From a virus, in IMG/VR virus record IMGVR_UViG_3300024255_000092, positions 1 to 32,563 of that record: a DNA stretch of 32,563 nt. The stretch is one strand, 5' to 3'. Shown here piece after piece: positions 24,961 to 30,475 of the stretch (positions are counted from its first letter, which is position 1; each line of letters opens with the position of its first letter). The notes under the pieces were generated by a model, which was not told where the DNA came from, searched no databases, and saw only the letters and a program-made list of their open reading frames with translations. A program made the translations under genes and the position numbers.

Positions 24961-25010
24961 AACCTTGTGCCACTAGGTCGATCGTCCACGGGCGGCTGAA
25001 TCGGTTAGTG

Positions 25011-25181
25011 TTAGTTAGTGGGGAAGTTCTTACAGACAGCATCACATAAGATACGGGTTAAATCTTCTTGAGTTTCAGGATACTTTCCCTCCCACATTTC
25101 CCAACAAAATGTTTCAATAATAGCGTTGATGTCTTCCATCAACTGTTCTCTACTCATTAACATATCAAGTTGATTGTTCAT
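25011..25181 (-). CDS. Small helical protein, 56 residues
   Basis: MNNQLDMLMSREQLMEDINA then IIETFCWEMWEGKYPETQED, ending DAVCKNFPTN. Predominantly helical and acidic. The ATG at 25181 overlaps the TAA of the upstream gene by one base (TAATG), which supports both the start and coupled translation. Function unknown. Confidence 0.65.
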   Translation of the reverse strand: MNNQLDMLMSREQLMEDINAIIETFCWEMWEGKYPETQEDLTRILCDAVCKNFPTN

Positions 25182-25435
25182 TATACACACTCACCGAGTT
25201 CTGCATCAATAGCATCAACAATCGTCGTGTGAATGTTATCGTAGTCTTGCAGGTTGATTAACACGTCCTCACAAACTTCTTTTGATTGTTGTACCTCATC
25301 ACCATTATCATCGTACTTCACAACATCTTCGCTAGTGTAAATCCACCCTGCTGCTGGTGCATCTTCGCCCTGTTGTTCAATAAGATTTTCAACCCTTGCT
25401 TTGAGTGCTTTGAGTGAATAGAACTGTGATGCCAT
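25181..25435 (-). CDS. Small acidic protein, 84 residues
   Basis: MASQFYSLKALKARVENLIEQQGEDAPAAGWIYTSEDVV, then a DDNGDEVQQSKEVCEDVLINLQDYDNI acidic stretch. The ATG at 25435 is chosen over an upstream in-frame start at 25489 because that one lies inside the preceding terminator. The layout (N-terminal helix, W-I-Y strand, acidic loop, helix) looks like a small globular domain. Followed directly by the 56-residue gene. No family recognised. Confidence 0.65.
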   Translation of the reverse strand: MASQFYSLKALKARVENLIEQQGEDAPAAGWIYTSEDVVKYDDNGDEVQQSKEVCEDVLINLQDYDNIHTTIVDAIDAELGECV

Positions 25436-25463
25436 TGTTGTTAGATAGTAGGGACAATAAAAA

Positions 25464-25482
25464 AGAGGGGCATAACCCCTCT
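25464..25482 (-). terminator. Rho-independent terminator
   Basis: Minus strand AGAGGGG, loop TTATG, CCCCTCT, then TTTTTATTG. A 7-bp GC-rich stem and a clean U-run make this the best terminator in the window. It lies four bases after the stop of the 108-residue gene. Confidence 0.85.
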
Positions 25483-25485
25483 CAC

Positions 25486-25812
25486 TCATGCAAACTCTGC
25501 AAAGGTGTAACCATTGACGAAATCACTCACGACTTTGTTGTCACGAACGTACCATGCAAAATCTTTCTGAAAGATGCCATCGGTGAATGCACAACAGAAT
25601 TCGTTGATGATAGCGTTCAATCTAGATTTGGTGGTGGTAGACTGCCAACCTCCATCAAATACAGTGACGAAATCATCACCAACCTTTGCAATCAAGTTAC
25701 CATGCAGACGCACTTCAGACACGCCATCGGTCGTGGTAACAGTTGTGTTTGCTTTAGACCAGTTGGCGTTGCCGTGGATGGCAGCGTTCATTTGAGTTTC
25801 GATCTTACGCAT
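25486..25812 (-). CDS. Conserved small phage protein, 108 residues
   Basis: MRKIETQMNAAIHGNANWSKANTTV, then EVRLHGNLIAKVGDDFVTVFDGGWQSTTTKSRLNAIINEF. The block combining a short strand LHGNxIAKV, an aspartate-glycine-glycine-tryptophan turn (DGGWQS) and TTKSRLNAIIN recurs in small proteins of many T4-like and other phages, as far as I recall; no function is established. Expressed alone: a possible promoter (TTGATT, 16 bases, TATTGT) lies before it and a strong terminator follows. Confidence 0.7.
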   Translation of the reverse strand: MRKIETQMNAAIHGNANWSKANTTVTTTDGVSEVRLHGNLIAKVGDDFVTVFDGGWQSTTTKSRLNAIINEFCCAFTDGIFQKDFAWYVRDNKVVSDFVNGYTFAEFA

Positions 25813-25872
25813 GATTGGGGTCGGTTGTTTGACTTGTTAATACAATACAGGAACGAGAGGAGAAATCAACCC

Positions 25873-26046
25873 CTACCGTGCCACCTTGTCAACCGTCACA
25901 CGGCAACCCTCGATTTCACTTATGTTATGGGCAACAATCATTGCTGCTCCATAGTTATCCACTAGTGTACGTTGATCAACATCCTGTGTGCGATGTTTGG
26001 TCACTATGTAACCCCTACGTGTTGATGGGGTAGTGATGACTCTCAT
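25873..26046 (-). CDS. Small protein, 57 residues
   Basis: MRVITTPSTRRGYIVTKHRT then VDNYGAAMIVAHNISEIEGCRVTVDKVAR. The ATG at 26046 is preferred over an earlier one at 26097, which would place the N-terminus in the promoter-like region. Basic N-terminal half, and a beta-hairpin-like C-terminus. No ribosome site and no family recognised. Confidence 0.5.
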   Translation of the reverse strand: MRVITTPSTRRGYIVTKHRTQDVDQRTLVDNYGAAMIVAHNISEIEGCRVTVDKVAR

Positions 26047-26101
26047 CTGAAAATGTTTCAACTGTGTATACACTACATGATCCACATCAAAATGCAAGTG
26101 A

Positions 26102-26129
26102 TAGTGGACAGTTCAACTTGTGTCCACTA
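26102..26129. repeat. 9-bp inverted repeat between two small genes
   Basis: TAGTGGACA and TGTCCACTA separated by ten bases, placed 12 bases after the stop of the 52-residue gene. No U-run follows on the minus strand, so it is a weak terminator at best. It could be an RNA-processing site or operator. The same nine bases, TAGTGGACA, recur at 30764-30772 just after another gene. Confidence 0.5.
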
Positions 26130-26141
26130 CCTATTGACAAT

Positions 26142-26300
26142 TCAGTCAAATTCATCGTAGTTTCTGAACTTGGCAGATCGTTTTGCTCTGCTCTTGAATC
26201 TCTTGGCATTCTTAACATCATATCCAAAGTGTTCATAATCATCTTCAATCTGAAGTTCTTTATGATTACTATCTGGATTGTACTTACGATTGTTTTTCAT
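26142..26300 (-). CDS. Small basic protein, 52 residues
   Basis: MKNNRKYNPDSNHKELQIED, DYEHFGYDVK, then a basic run NAKRFKSRAKRSAKFRNYDE. The strongly basic C-terminal third suggests RNA or DNA binding, but no known motif is present. A TATAAT -10 element (26322-26327) lies 22 bases before the ATG; its -35 is poor. Followed by the inverted repeat at 26,102. Confidence 0.6.
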   Translation of the reverse strand: MKNNRKYNPDSNHKELQIEDDYEHFGYDVKNAKRFKSRAKRSAKFRNYDEFD

Positions 26301-26333
26301 TGTTATTAGTCAGTAATAGCAATTATAGAGTAA

Positions 26334-26564
26334 TTATTTAGAATTATCCTTGTTTTCAACTATATTTTTGTGTTTTAGACTAGTTGATACAAATTTACCA
26401 ATACTTTCTTTGTTATTGATAGTATTTGTAAGGTTTTCTACCCATTTTGTATCATTTATAGTGTAACTATACTCTTTATCAGATGATTTGAACACAATAG
26501 TAAGACTATCTTCATTAGTTGTTAAACTAAAGATAGCAGAAGATTCAAAATCCTTAAATTCCAT
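26334..26564 (-). CDS. KTSC-like small protein, 76 residues
   Basis: MEFKDFESSAIFSLTTNEDSLTIVFKSSDKEYSYTINDTKWVENLTNTINNKESIGKFVS. The order 'ESS.I..L......L.I.F.S...Y.Y', then a helix and 'SIGKF', follows the KTSC fold of small single-domain proteins. KTSC modules are found alone or fused to nucleic-acid enzymes in phages and bacteria; a nucleic-acid role is proposed, not proven. The last 15 residues are lysine/asparagine-rich. It is the first substantial gene after the strong promoter at 26,630. Confidence 0.5.
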   Translation of the reverse strand: MEFKDFESSAIFSLTTNEDSLTIVFKSSDKEYSYTINDTKWVENLTNTINNKESIGKFVSTSLKHKNIVENKDNSK

Positions 26565-26589
26565 TTTTTTAATTAATTGAGTTTTCTGA

Positions 26590-26611
26590 AAAAGTCAAAA
26601 AACTGACTTTT
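26590..26611 (-). promoter_or_regulatory. Leader hairpin with a possible 16-residue leader ORF
   Basis: An 8-bp inverted repeat, AAAAGTCA and TGACTTTT, with a six-base loop, followed on the minus strand by TTCAG. It lies between the promoter and the KTSC-like gene. A 16-codon ORF (26573-26623, MKKAKSQFFDFFRKLN) runs through it and starts at about the predicted transcript start. This could be an attenuator-like leader or chance. Confidence 0.35.
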
Positions 26612-26629
26612 CGCCTTTTTCATGTTTCT

Positions 26630-26658
26630 ATAATAACCCAGAAACGCCAATTTGTCAA
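26630..26658 (-). promoter_or_regulatory. Near-consensus sigma-70 promoter
   Basis: Minus strand TTGACA (26653-26658), 17 bases, TATTAT (26630-26635). This is the closest match to the bacterial consensus in the window, and it reads toward the KTSC-like and following small genes. Confidence 0.8.
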
Positions 26659-26768
26659 GGGTCTCGGGGTCACTTCGCAGGCTGTCACATAGCTCGTTGA
26701 CTTTCGAGTGCTGGGGTGCTAAGCCAACTACAACCCCGCACATTACCTATGTTTTTTAATACATTTAG

Positions 26769-26789
26769 TTTTCCACAGGTTTTTCCACA
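26769..26789 (+). repeat. Two direct TTTTCCACA repeats (DnaA-box-like)
   Basis: TTTTCCACA occurs at 26769-26777 and 26781-26789, each followed by GG and spaced 12 bases start to start. This is the nine-base DnaA-box sequence described for cyanobacterial origins. They sit in the 273-bp gene-free stretch 26565-26837, which also holds GGGGT...ACCCC and CTCG...CGAG stem-loops. No gene is visible there beyond the 16-codon leader. Confidence 0.5.
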
Positions 26790-26837
26790 GGTTGTTAAGA
26801 AACTATCAAATTGTGTTGTTGATAACCCTGATGGCTA

Positions 26838-27068
26838 CTATGGAGTGCCTTCGCGGCGTATCTCCAGTATTTCAGGCTTATTTAACAACTTCTCTTCATG
26901 CACTGAATGTATGTGTTGTCCTCTCTTCATCATCTTAAGTGATGCTTCTTGTGCTGATTGGAGAGTAAAATAGACTGCCTTTGTCCTTGTACTATGTGTA
27001 TGGTTATAGTATGTGTGATCATACTCAACAACATAGTATTTGGTTGGTGCTTTATGTCTATAGTTCAA
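26838..27068 (-). CDS. Small protein with TTG start, 76 residues
   Basis: NYRHKAPTKYYVVEYDHTYYNHTHSTRTKAVYFTLQSAQEASLKMMKRGQHIHSVHEE: a YYVVEYD strand, a histidine/tyrosine-rich loop, then a helix. A TAA four codons upstream in the same frame limits the start, and TTG at 27068 overlaps the upstream TGA as TTGA. No in-frame ATG occurs before the middle of the protein. Function unknown. The DnaA-box-like intergenic stretch follows its stop. Confidence 0.65.
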   Translation of the reverse strand: MNYRHKAPTKYYVVEYDHTYYNHTHSTRTKAVYFTLQSAQEASLKMMKRGQHIHSVHEEKLLNKPEILEIRREGTP

Positions 27069-27250
27069 GAGGAGAGTTTATGTATTTTGTTTCTTACCTT
27101 CTGTAAGATAACCATTGATTGTTTATCAGGTAAGGTCTTGATTAATATCTGTTCAAGATATTGTAATTCTTTTAGGTCAAGTGTCATGAGAGATGAATTA
27201 CCTTGTAATACTTTGTGCCATGGTGCATACAGTGGTCCATCATAGTTCAT
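27065..27250 (-). CDS. Small protein, 61 residues
   Basis: MNYDGPLYAPWHKVLQGNSS, then a leucine-rich helix (LMTLDLKELQYLEQILIKTL) and a second basic helix ending KIHKLSS. ATG overlaps the preceding stop (ATGA), and its own TGA overlaps the TTG of the next gene. A helical hairpin is likely. No family recognised. Confidence 0.65.
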   Translation of the reverse strand: MNYDGPLYAPWHKVLQGNSSLMTLDLKELQYLEQILIKTLPDKQSMVILQKVRNKIHKLSS

Positions 27251-27381
27251 TTACCAACACCATAATCAGGTGCATGTTGTTCGAGTTGTTGAATTGCCTT
27301 ACGTGTCTCTTCATTCTCTTCCCACACCCACTTGTCACCTTTACTATTAGTAAATTGTTTTGTTGTCTTCTTAAGTTTCAT
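27247..27381 (-). CDS. Small charged protein, 44 residues
   Basis: MKLKKTTKQFTNSKGDKWVW, then an acidic helix EENEETRKAIQQLEQHAPDY. Both ends overlap neighbours by ATGA, which is the main support for such a short gene. Basic N-terminus and acidic C-terminal half. Function unknown. Confidence 0.6.
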   Translation of the reverse strand: MKLKKTTKQFTNSKGDKWVWEENEETRKAIQQLEQHAPDYGVGK

Positions 27382-27707
27382 TGGAAGAAGTCCTCTAGGG
27401 TGGAGAATAGTTGACGTTTAGGTTTCTTGTAGTTAGACTTGAATTTGTGAGTATGATCAGGGAAGATGTCAATACGAGAGTTCTTCTTGTTGAGTTTGTA
27501 TCTAATGAGGTGTTTGTTTAGATGATGTTCACACTCAAACATAGCAATGACCTTATCATTATGATAGATCCATTCAAGTCTGTAGGGGAAGTGTTTGGCA
27601 TGTGTGGGCCAATCAGTAATGTTCTTCCGCCGATCCGTAATCTTCAAGATCTTCGGAGAGGCTTTGGATTTTCTTTTTGTAGTAGAGGGCTTCGAGTTCT
27701 TCTTCAT
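27378..27707 (-). CDS. Basic protein, 109 residues, start uncertain
   Basis: The body from about residue 25 (KITDRRKNITDWPTHAKHFP then YRLEWIYHNDKVIAMFECEHHLNKHLIRY) looks like a small globular domain with a histidine-rich EHHLNKH. The C-terminus is very basic (KFKSNYKKPKRQ) and ends LFSTLEDFFQ. ATG at 27707 gives an overlap of 95 bases with the upstream gene; a TTG at 27719 is also possible. The N-terminal 25 residues (lysine/serine/threonine-rich) may therefore be non-coding. The stop overlaps the 44-residue gene. Confidence 0.55.
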   Translation of the reverse strand: MKKNSKPSTTKRKSKASPKILKITDRRKNITDWPTHAKHFPYRLEWIYHNDKVIAMFECEHHLNKHLIRYKLNKKNSRIDIFPDHTHKFKSNYKKPKRQLFSTLEDFFQ

Positions 27708-27909
27708 TGTAGTAGACAATCAGGTCATCATCATCTTGGTGATCAGGATGCATCCACTCATAGAATTCATCAGCAATTGCGAAAGCATCTTCCATACGAT
27801 CTTTACGTATGAGAAACTTGAATCGTCGTAGTCTATTCTCCATGATGGCATCCATCTGTCTGGAGAGTTGTTCAGCGGTTGCTTTGTTCATGAGTGGTGA
27901 GAAGTTCAT
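27613..27909 (-). CDS. Acidic helical protein, about 98 residues
   Basis: NKATAEQLSRQMDAIMENRLRRFKFLIRKDRMEDAFAIADEFYEWMHPDHQDDDDLIVYYNEEELEAL: a long helix with the run RLRRFKFLIRK, a helical repeat-like ADEFYEWMHP, then an acidic C-terminus. ATG at 27909 is listed; ATG at 27891 would give 92 residues. Both overlap the upstream gene (38 or 20 bases). A tail of about 100 bases overlaps the next gene in another frame. No family recognised. Confidence 0.55.
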   Translation of the reverse strand: MNFSPLMNKATAEQLSRQMDAIMENRLRRFKFLIRKDRMEDAFAIADEFYEWMHPDHQDDDDLIVYYNEEELEALYYKKKIQSLSEDLEDYGSAEEHY

Positions 27910-28111
27910 TCTTGAGGTGATCATACTGTACAAAAGTATGATTGGGTGGCAGTGCTTTCATCAAAGCAGCAGCAAACTCTGCAGGATAATGACCATGATA
28001 ACGCCAGAACAGTTGATACTCTCGATCAGAGATATCAAGACGTGGTTTGACCTTCAGTTCTTCGGTGATGGGTTCTAGTAGTTCTAGAACATGTTCAGTG
28101 ACGAGATTCAT
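27872..28111 (-). CDS. Small protein, 79 residues
   Basis: MNLVTEHVLELLEPITEELKVKPRLDISDREYQLFWRYHGHYPAEFAAALMKALPPN. Helix, a DxSDREYQLFWRYHG core and a second helix suggest a compact domain. ATG overlaps the preceding gene's stop (ATGA). Function not recognised. Confidence 0.65.
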   Translation of the reverse strand: MNLVTEHVLELLEPITEELKVKPRLDISDREYQLFWRYHGHYPAEFAAALMKALPPNHTFVQYDHLKNELLTTHEQSNR

Positions 28112-28344
28112 TTAACAAATACCTTGTTGTCTTTGGTGTGTTCTTCAGTGAGTTTCACGATTTGTTGCATGTGATAAGCAAGATGTGCCAGATACTCCTG
28201 TTCATCTTCATCAACCTCATCGTATGCAATATCGTATGCATCATCGATATCAACCGTGTTATCATCATAACAGGTCATACCATACATTGTATCAGTAGAA
28301 GAATCCATCGCGTAAGCATTACCAGCAGCAACGAGGTAGAACAT
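28108..28344 (-). CDS. Small acidic protein, 78 residues, first gene of an operon
   Basis: MFYLVAAGNAYAMDSSTDTMYGMTCYDDNTVDIDDAYDIAYDEVDEDEQEYLAHLAYHMQQIVKL. A short hydrophobic N-terminus, a strongly acidic middle (about a quarter D/E) and a helix at the end. It begins 25 bases after a TTGACA/17/TAAATT promoter with a palindrome in its spacer, and heads the overlapping series running down to 26,838. Such acidic small proteins are often DNA mimics or inhibitors in phages, but nothing specific supports that here. Confidence 0.65.
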   Translation of the reverse strand: MFYLVAAGNAYAMDSSTDTMYGMTCYDDNTVDIDDAYDIAYDEVDEDEQEYLAHLAYHMQQIVKLTEEHTKDNKVFVK

Positions 28345-28368
28345 GATTGATGATGAAAGAACTATAGT

Positions 28369-28397
28369 AATTTAGCACAGTTGTGCTGTGGTGTCAA
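28369..28397 (-). promoter_or_regulatory. Sigma-70-like promoter with palindromic spacer
   Basis: Minus strand TTGACA (28392-28397), 17 bases, TAAATT (28369-28374). The spacer contains the inverted repeat AGCACA-GT-TGTGCT (28374-28387), touching the -10, which looks like an operator. The -35 overlaps the stop codon of the 152-residue gene. Confidence 0.7.
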
Positions 28398-28852
28398 CCT
28401 CTACGGTAAAGATAACCACCAGCCCAATCAGCATGCTCAAACATCCAATTGCGTTGTGAAAGAATGAGCATGTTGAATCGTACTCCCTTTGCAGGTGACT
28501 TGAATGATGCTGGCTTATATACTTCACCAGTCTTACGATCAACAAATGCATGTACTGATCTAGTACCACCAGTCGTCATAATGATCTTGTGATACTTACG
28601 ACCACTATCAACAGTAAACTCATAACCACAATTACCATCTTGTAAATCTGCAATGCATGCAGCATGATACTCTGGACGATCAGATGATGGCATCAAGAAC
28701 TCTTGACGACGTATTGCCTCACTAATATAATTAGATAGCAATGCATCACATAACTCAAAGCAATACTTGGTGATATTGAGTTGAATTGTGTTCTGTGCAT
28801 CACGTTGAGCACAATAGTCTGAAAACTCTTTGTTCAATGGTGTCGTGGTCAT
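28394..28852 (-). CDS. Conserved phage protein with GRKYHKI / SPAKGVRFN motifs, 152 residues
   Basis: The C-terminal 80 residues (FTVDSGRKYHKIIMTTGGTRSVHAFVDRKTGEVYKPASFKSPAKGVRFNML) form a block common in many unrelated phages: strand GRKYxKI, a beta-hairpin with RSVHxFVDxKTGxVYK, then S-P-A-K-G-V-R-(F/Y)-N. The family is of unknown function, and I am not certain of its DUF number. The N-terminal half is helical with three cysteines. An AAGGAA ribosome site precedes the ATG, and a TATACT -10 element lies at 28876-28881. Confidence 0.75.
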   Translation of the reverse strand: MTTTPLNKEFSDYCAQRDAQNTIQLNITKYCFELCDALLSNYISEAIRRQEFLMPSSDRPEYHAACIADLQDGNCGYEFTVDSGRKYHKIIMTTGGTRSVHAFVDRKTGEVYKPASFKSPAKGVRFNMLILSQRNWMFEHADWAGGYLYRRG

Positions 28853-28895
28853 GAGGGTTCCTTGCTGTTGTGTTTAGTATAATGGATGGAGAGCG

Positions 28896-29060
28896 TCAGA
28901 CCATACGTACTGTGACACTATGAGTACCGTCCTTGTTCAGTTGACGGCATAGCAATTCAGAATGTATGCTACGTGCCAACTGCTGATCAAGCGTCTCATA
29001 ACATACCTTACCCTCTTCAGGAGTGATAGCAGTGACCTTGTAGTATTCAGAGCAGAGCAT
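28896..29060 (-). CDS. Small protein, 54 residues
   Basis: MLCSEYYKVTAITPEEGKVC then YETLDQQLARSIHSELLCRQ, ending HSVTVRMV: strand, helix, strand. The ATG at 29060 is set by an AAGGGA ribosome site and by the promoter just upstream; a frame extension to 29111 would start inside the -35. No family recognised. Confidence 0.65.
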   Translation of the reverse strand: MLCSEYYKVTAITPEEGKVCYETLDQQLARSIHSELLCRQLNKDGTHSVTVRMV

Positions 29061-29082
29061 GGTGTGTTCCCTTGACTCTCTT

Positions 29083-29111
29083 AATATACAGCTGTATGGG
29101 GTCACTGTCAA
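29083..29111 (-). promoter_or_regulatory. Consensus-like promoter with a perfect palindrome at the -10
   Basis: Minus strand TTGACA (29106-29111), 17 bases, TATATT (29083-29088). The perfect 12-bp palindrome ATACAGCTGTAT (29086-29097) overlaps the -10. Most of this promoter is repeated at 30,720-30,750. Confidence 0.75.
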
Positions 29112-29135
29112 GCGTTCTCACCAGTTCTTGAACTG

Positions 29136-29342
29136 TCACCCATGATTGTCCATAAACTCATCTAGTGTGTAACCTTCACCAGTTGATGTCTCCTCTACCA
29201 ATTCTTCAATGGTAAGTAACTCTAACTTGAGACGATACTCCTCTGGTGTGTCATCATCAGGATCATAATCATCATGACAAAGATAGTCCCACTCATGTAC
29301 GAGTGCATCAATCAGTTGTTCCTTGCTGTACGTTAGTGTCAT
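29136..29342 (-). CDS. Conserved small acidic phage protein, 68 residues
   Basis: MTLTYSKEQLIDALVHEWDYLCHDDYDPDDD, then TPEEYRLKLELLTIEELVEET and YTLDEFM. The KEQLIDALxxEWDYLCHDD start, TPEEYRxxLExLTIEELVEE middle and YTLDEF end recur in many phage genomes, as far as I recall, with no assigned function. Very acidic and helical. The start overlaps the upstream gene by 35 bases. Last gene of the operon that begins at 30,422. Confidence 0.7.
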   Translation of the reverse strand: MTLTYSKEQLIDALVHEWDYLCHDDYDPDDDTPEEYRLKLELLTIEELVEETSTGEGYTLDEFMDNHG

Positions 29343-29670
29343 CGGTTTCAGTTGGTTGTGGTGCTACTGATGGTACGAATGGATCACGATCACGATTCCG
29401 AATCACAATGAATGCATCATGATTATACTTTACCTCACCAAGTTGTGATGACCACTTCTTATTATATCCTTCAGGTTGTTCAATACCTGATGTCTGACTA
29501 CCTGAAATTGTAATCTCAATGTCATCATCAAGTTCCCAATTCAACTTCTCAAACAATGATAGGATTAACCTCTCTAATGGTGATTGCTTATGTACTGTAG
29601 GATCATCATAGAGTCCAGGACTACGATAAGTATTTGGATCGTCCTCCGTATTCATTTGTTCGATGTTCAT
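29308..29670 (-). CDS. Unknown protein, 120 residues
   Basis: MNIEQMNTEDDPNTYRSPGL, a central helix plus strand (SPLERLILSLFEKLNWELDDDIEITISG), and a polar, proline/threonine-rich C-terminal tail likely to be disordered. ATG overlaps the preceding stop (ATGA); a second ATG five codons in is possible. The C-terminal 11 codons overlap the next gene. No family recognised. Confidence 0.65.
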   Translation of the reverse strand: MNIEQMNTEDDPNTYRSPGLYDDPTVHKQSPLERLILSLFEKLNWELDDDIEITISGSQTSGIEQPEGYNKKWSSQLGEVKYNHDAFIVIRNRDRDPFVPSVAPQPTETDDTNVQQGTTD

Positions 29671-29942
29671 GGGTTTACATACGATTTGAGTAATGGCATT
29701 GCACTGAATGCTGTGGTGCTGTTAACGTCAACAGTTTTACCTGGGCGTTTGTGATTGACTGGTGCAACATAGCACCGCTTCTTTGTGTTGTAGAACCCCC
29801 AGATTGAGACGATAGGCTCATTAGTGTAACTATACCTAGCGTGATTCCTAATCCAAATGCCAATGATATTTGGTTTAAACTCTTTCGTTTCATAACTAAA
29901 ACCCTCTGGTGGTTGATGTGGGAAATCAGTTGGTAATGTCAT
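29667..29942 (-). CDS. Conserved cyanophage-type small protein, 91 residues
   Basis: MTLPTDFPHQPPEGFSYETKEFKPNIIGIWIRNHARYSY, then PIVSIWGFYNTKKRCYVAPVN. This N-terminus, with the PPEGFSYE segment and the IWGFYNTKKxxYxAPVN block, is one I recall from small proteins of marine cyanophages. A beta-rich single domain is likely. Both ends overlap neighbours by ATGA. No function known. Confidence 0.7.
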   Translation of the reverse strand: MTLPTDFPHQPPEGFSYETKEFKPNIIGIWIRNHARYSYTNEPIVSIWGFYNTKKRCYVAPVNHKRPGKTVDVNSTTAFSAMPLLKSYVNP

Positions 29943-30034
29943 ACAGCATCTAACACTAACAACAACTCATAGCCTGACTCACAGTCATTTAACCAGTGAA
30001 GATATGCTGCCCACTGTTGTACGTTCACTGTCAT
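29939..30034 (-). CDS. Very small protein, 31 residues
   Basis: MTVNVQQWAAYLHWLNDCES then GYELLLVLDAV, a single amphipathic helix with two tryptophans. Its start and stop both overlap the flanking genes by ATGA, an exact fit that supports translation despite the length. Function unknown. Confidence 0.55.
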   Translation of the reverse strand: MTVNVQQWAAYLHWLNDCESGYELLLVLDAV

Positions 30035-30171
30035 TGTTGTTTCTGAATGGTTGAGTTGTAGTAGTTCATCATCTTACTATCACGATGTGCAAGGAACATC
30101 AAATAAGATGACATTGCAAAGATCGTGACAACAAATGCGAGTGAGTATTGAATGAGGTTTAACTTACTCAT
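30031..30171 (-). CDS. Small single-pass membrane protein, 46 residues
   Basis: MSKLNLIQYSLAFVVTIFAM then SSYLMFLAHRDSKMMNYYNS. Residues about 4-27 form one hydrophobic helix, with a short polar C-terminal tail, so an inner-membrane peptide is likely. The ATG overlaps the preceding stop (ATGA) and its TGA overlaps the next ATG. It might act on the host envelope, but no family is recognised. Confidence 0.65.
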   Translation of the reverse strand: MSKLNLIQYSLAFVVTIFAMSSYLMFLAHRDSKMMNYYNSTIQKQQ

Positions 30172-30422
30172 CCTACTGCCATTGGACGATACTCTGAACG
30201 AGGCATTTGTGACATGTTGTATCCATTAACTGTAGCACCGTTAGCAATACGTGTCTCCCACTCGTTACGTGCTGTGAGAGCAGTGACAGTGCTGTAAGAC
30301 TTGAGACCATTAGCATTCCAGGTGACACGTTTCTGGAAACGCTTAACGATCACACCATCCTCTTCAGCGATGAATGCTTCGGGAAAGAAGTCAACTGTGC
30401 AGACGTTGTTTGTGAGTTGCAT
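30168..30422 (-). CDS. Small protein, 84 residues, first gene of a six-gene operon
   Basis: MQLTNNVCTVDFFPEAFIAEEDGVIVKRFQKRVTWNANGLKSYSTVTALTARNEWETRI. Alternating strand pattern (CTVDFFP, VIVKRFQKRVTW, YSTVTALTARNEWE) suggests a small beta-rich domain. A TATACT -10 element with an adjacent hairpin lies upstream; no ribosome site is clear. It starts a chain of six genes linked by overlaps that ends at 29,136. Confidence 0.65.
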   Translation of the reverse strand: MQLTNNVCTVDFFPEAFIAEEDGVIVKRFQKRVTWNANGLKSYSTVTALTARNEWETRIANGATVNGYNMSQMPRSEYRPMAVG

Positions 30423-30448
30423 GGTGTGGGTTGGTTGCTGATGAATTA

Positions 30449-30470
30449 AGTATAGGGCATCTGGTGCCCT
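30449..30470 (-). promoter_or_regulatory. -10 element with adjacent hairpin
   Basis: Minus strand hairpin AGGGCA-CCAGA-TGCCCT (30454-30470), whose last base is shared with TATACT (30449-30454). The -35 is weak. The hairpin comes six bases after the upstream stop, so it may end that transcript or act as an operator for the next. Confidence 0.45.
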
Positions 30471-30475
30471 GTGGG

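Noticed and set aside
26660-26760. Possible tRNA in the GC-richer intergenic stretch
   Set aside because: A GTAGTTGGCTTAGCA segment resembles a D-arm, but there is no matching acceptor stem, anticodon arm or GTTCRA T-loop on either strand.
28372-28569. Minus-strand 65-residue frame within the 152-residue gene
   Set aside because: Fully inside a well-supported gene in another frame, with no ribosome site or recognisable motif.
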